Shown here: piece by piece, positions 6,024 through 6,192 of the stretch
Layout: each line of letters begins with the position of its first letter
How positions within the stretch are numbered: position 1 is the first letter of the stretch
NCBI GenBank assembly: GCA_030668165.1
Contig: DAOUUM010000188.1
Span: 1-6,192 of the forward strand
Reading direction: 5' to 3'
Length of the DNA: 6,192 nucleotides
DNA from: Candidatus Heimdallarchaeota archaeon
GTDB lineage: Archaea > Asgardarchaeota > Heimdallarchaeia > Heimdallarchaeales > Kariarchaeaceae
The notes under the pieces: model-generated
What the model was told of the DNA's origin: nothing
What the model saw: only the letters and a program-made list of their open reading frames with translations
Databases searched by the model: none
Position numbers and translations under genes: made by a program

Positions 6024-6192
6024 CTAGGGAAATGGAAGATAGGGAGATAAAAATCCAAATAACCCGATGTCTACGCTGTTATAAAGATTAACCAGCTGTT
6101 CCTTGAAAGTTTCCAAAAAGAATATTATAATCACACTCACCCAAAGATGCTTGCCATTGGCATTGATCTGTGAGTAGGATAATGTTTTCACA
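6024..6192 (-). CDS. Possible C-terminal end of an upstream gene, partial
   Basis: The frame is open from the right edge for 55 codons to a TAG at 6024-6026. It encodes a hydrophobic stretch (SVIIIFFLETF) and an end of SPYLPFP, plausible as the tail of a membrane protein. A second minus-strand frame is also open from the edge for 34 codons (stop at 6088-6090), so the coding frame cannot be decided from this much sequence. It lies on the same strand as the MinD-like gene, 62 bases upstream of its start. Confidence 0.3.
   Translation of the reverse strand, partial: VKTLSYSQINANGKHLWVSVIIIFFLETFKEQLVNLYNSVDIGLFGFLSPYLPFP

Overview
The window looks archaeal. It is AT-rich, has TATA-box-like promoters just upstream of start codons, at least one apparently leaderless gene, and Shine-Dalgarno sequences inside an operon. 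The genes are archaeal in style: an NAD(P)-linked sulfhydrogenase, a membrane protein with a Pro/Gln/Tyr repeat and a zinc ribbon, and a MinD/ParA-type ATPase. Such a mixture would fit an Asgard archaeon or another anaerobic archaeal lineage, but the sequence alone does not fix the taxon.

Positions 1-2440 (minus strand, read right to left) hold three genes of a cytosolic group 3b-type [NiFe]-hydrogenase operon in the order beta (two [4Fe-4S] clusters plus further cysteines), gamma (FAD/NAD(P)-binding, [2Fe-2S]) and delta (hydrogenase small subunit, cut by the left edge). Beta and gamma overlap by ATGA, and gamma and delta are one base apart. This matches the Pyrococcus hydBGDA layout, so the catalytic NiFe alpha subunit is expected just beyond position 1. 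Electrons would pass between the NiFe site (alpha), the delta clusters, the beta clusters and the gamma flavin, and so between H2 and NAD(P)H. Two details stand out. Delta has CxGD where a CxGC proximal-cluster motif is usual. The beta gene appears to start at a non-canonical ATT upstream of the only canonical candidate, a TTG.

Positions 2440-2767 are a noncoding stretch with the hydB promoter and several small palindromes. Positions 2768-4862 carry three unrecognised membrane proteins: a minus-strand four-helix protein with octapeptide repeats and a C-terminal zinc ribbon, a divergent plus-strand small four-helix protein, and a plus-strand two-helix protein that appears to be leaderless from a GTG and has an inverted repeat upstream of its TATA box. 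Positions 4954-5961 (minus) encode an orphan MinD/ParA-like ATPase. The right edge may hold the C-terminal end of another minus-strand gene. No RNA gene, CRISPR array or insertion sequence was seen.
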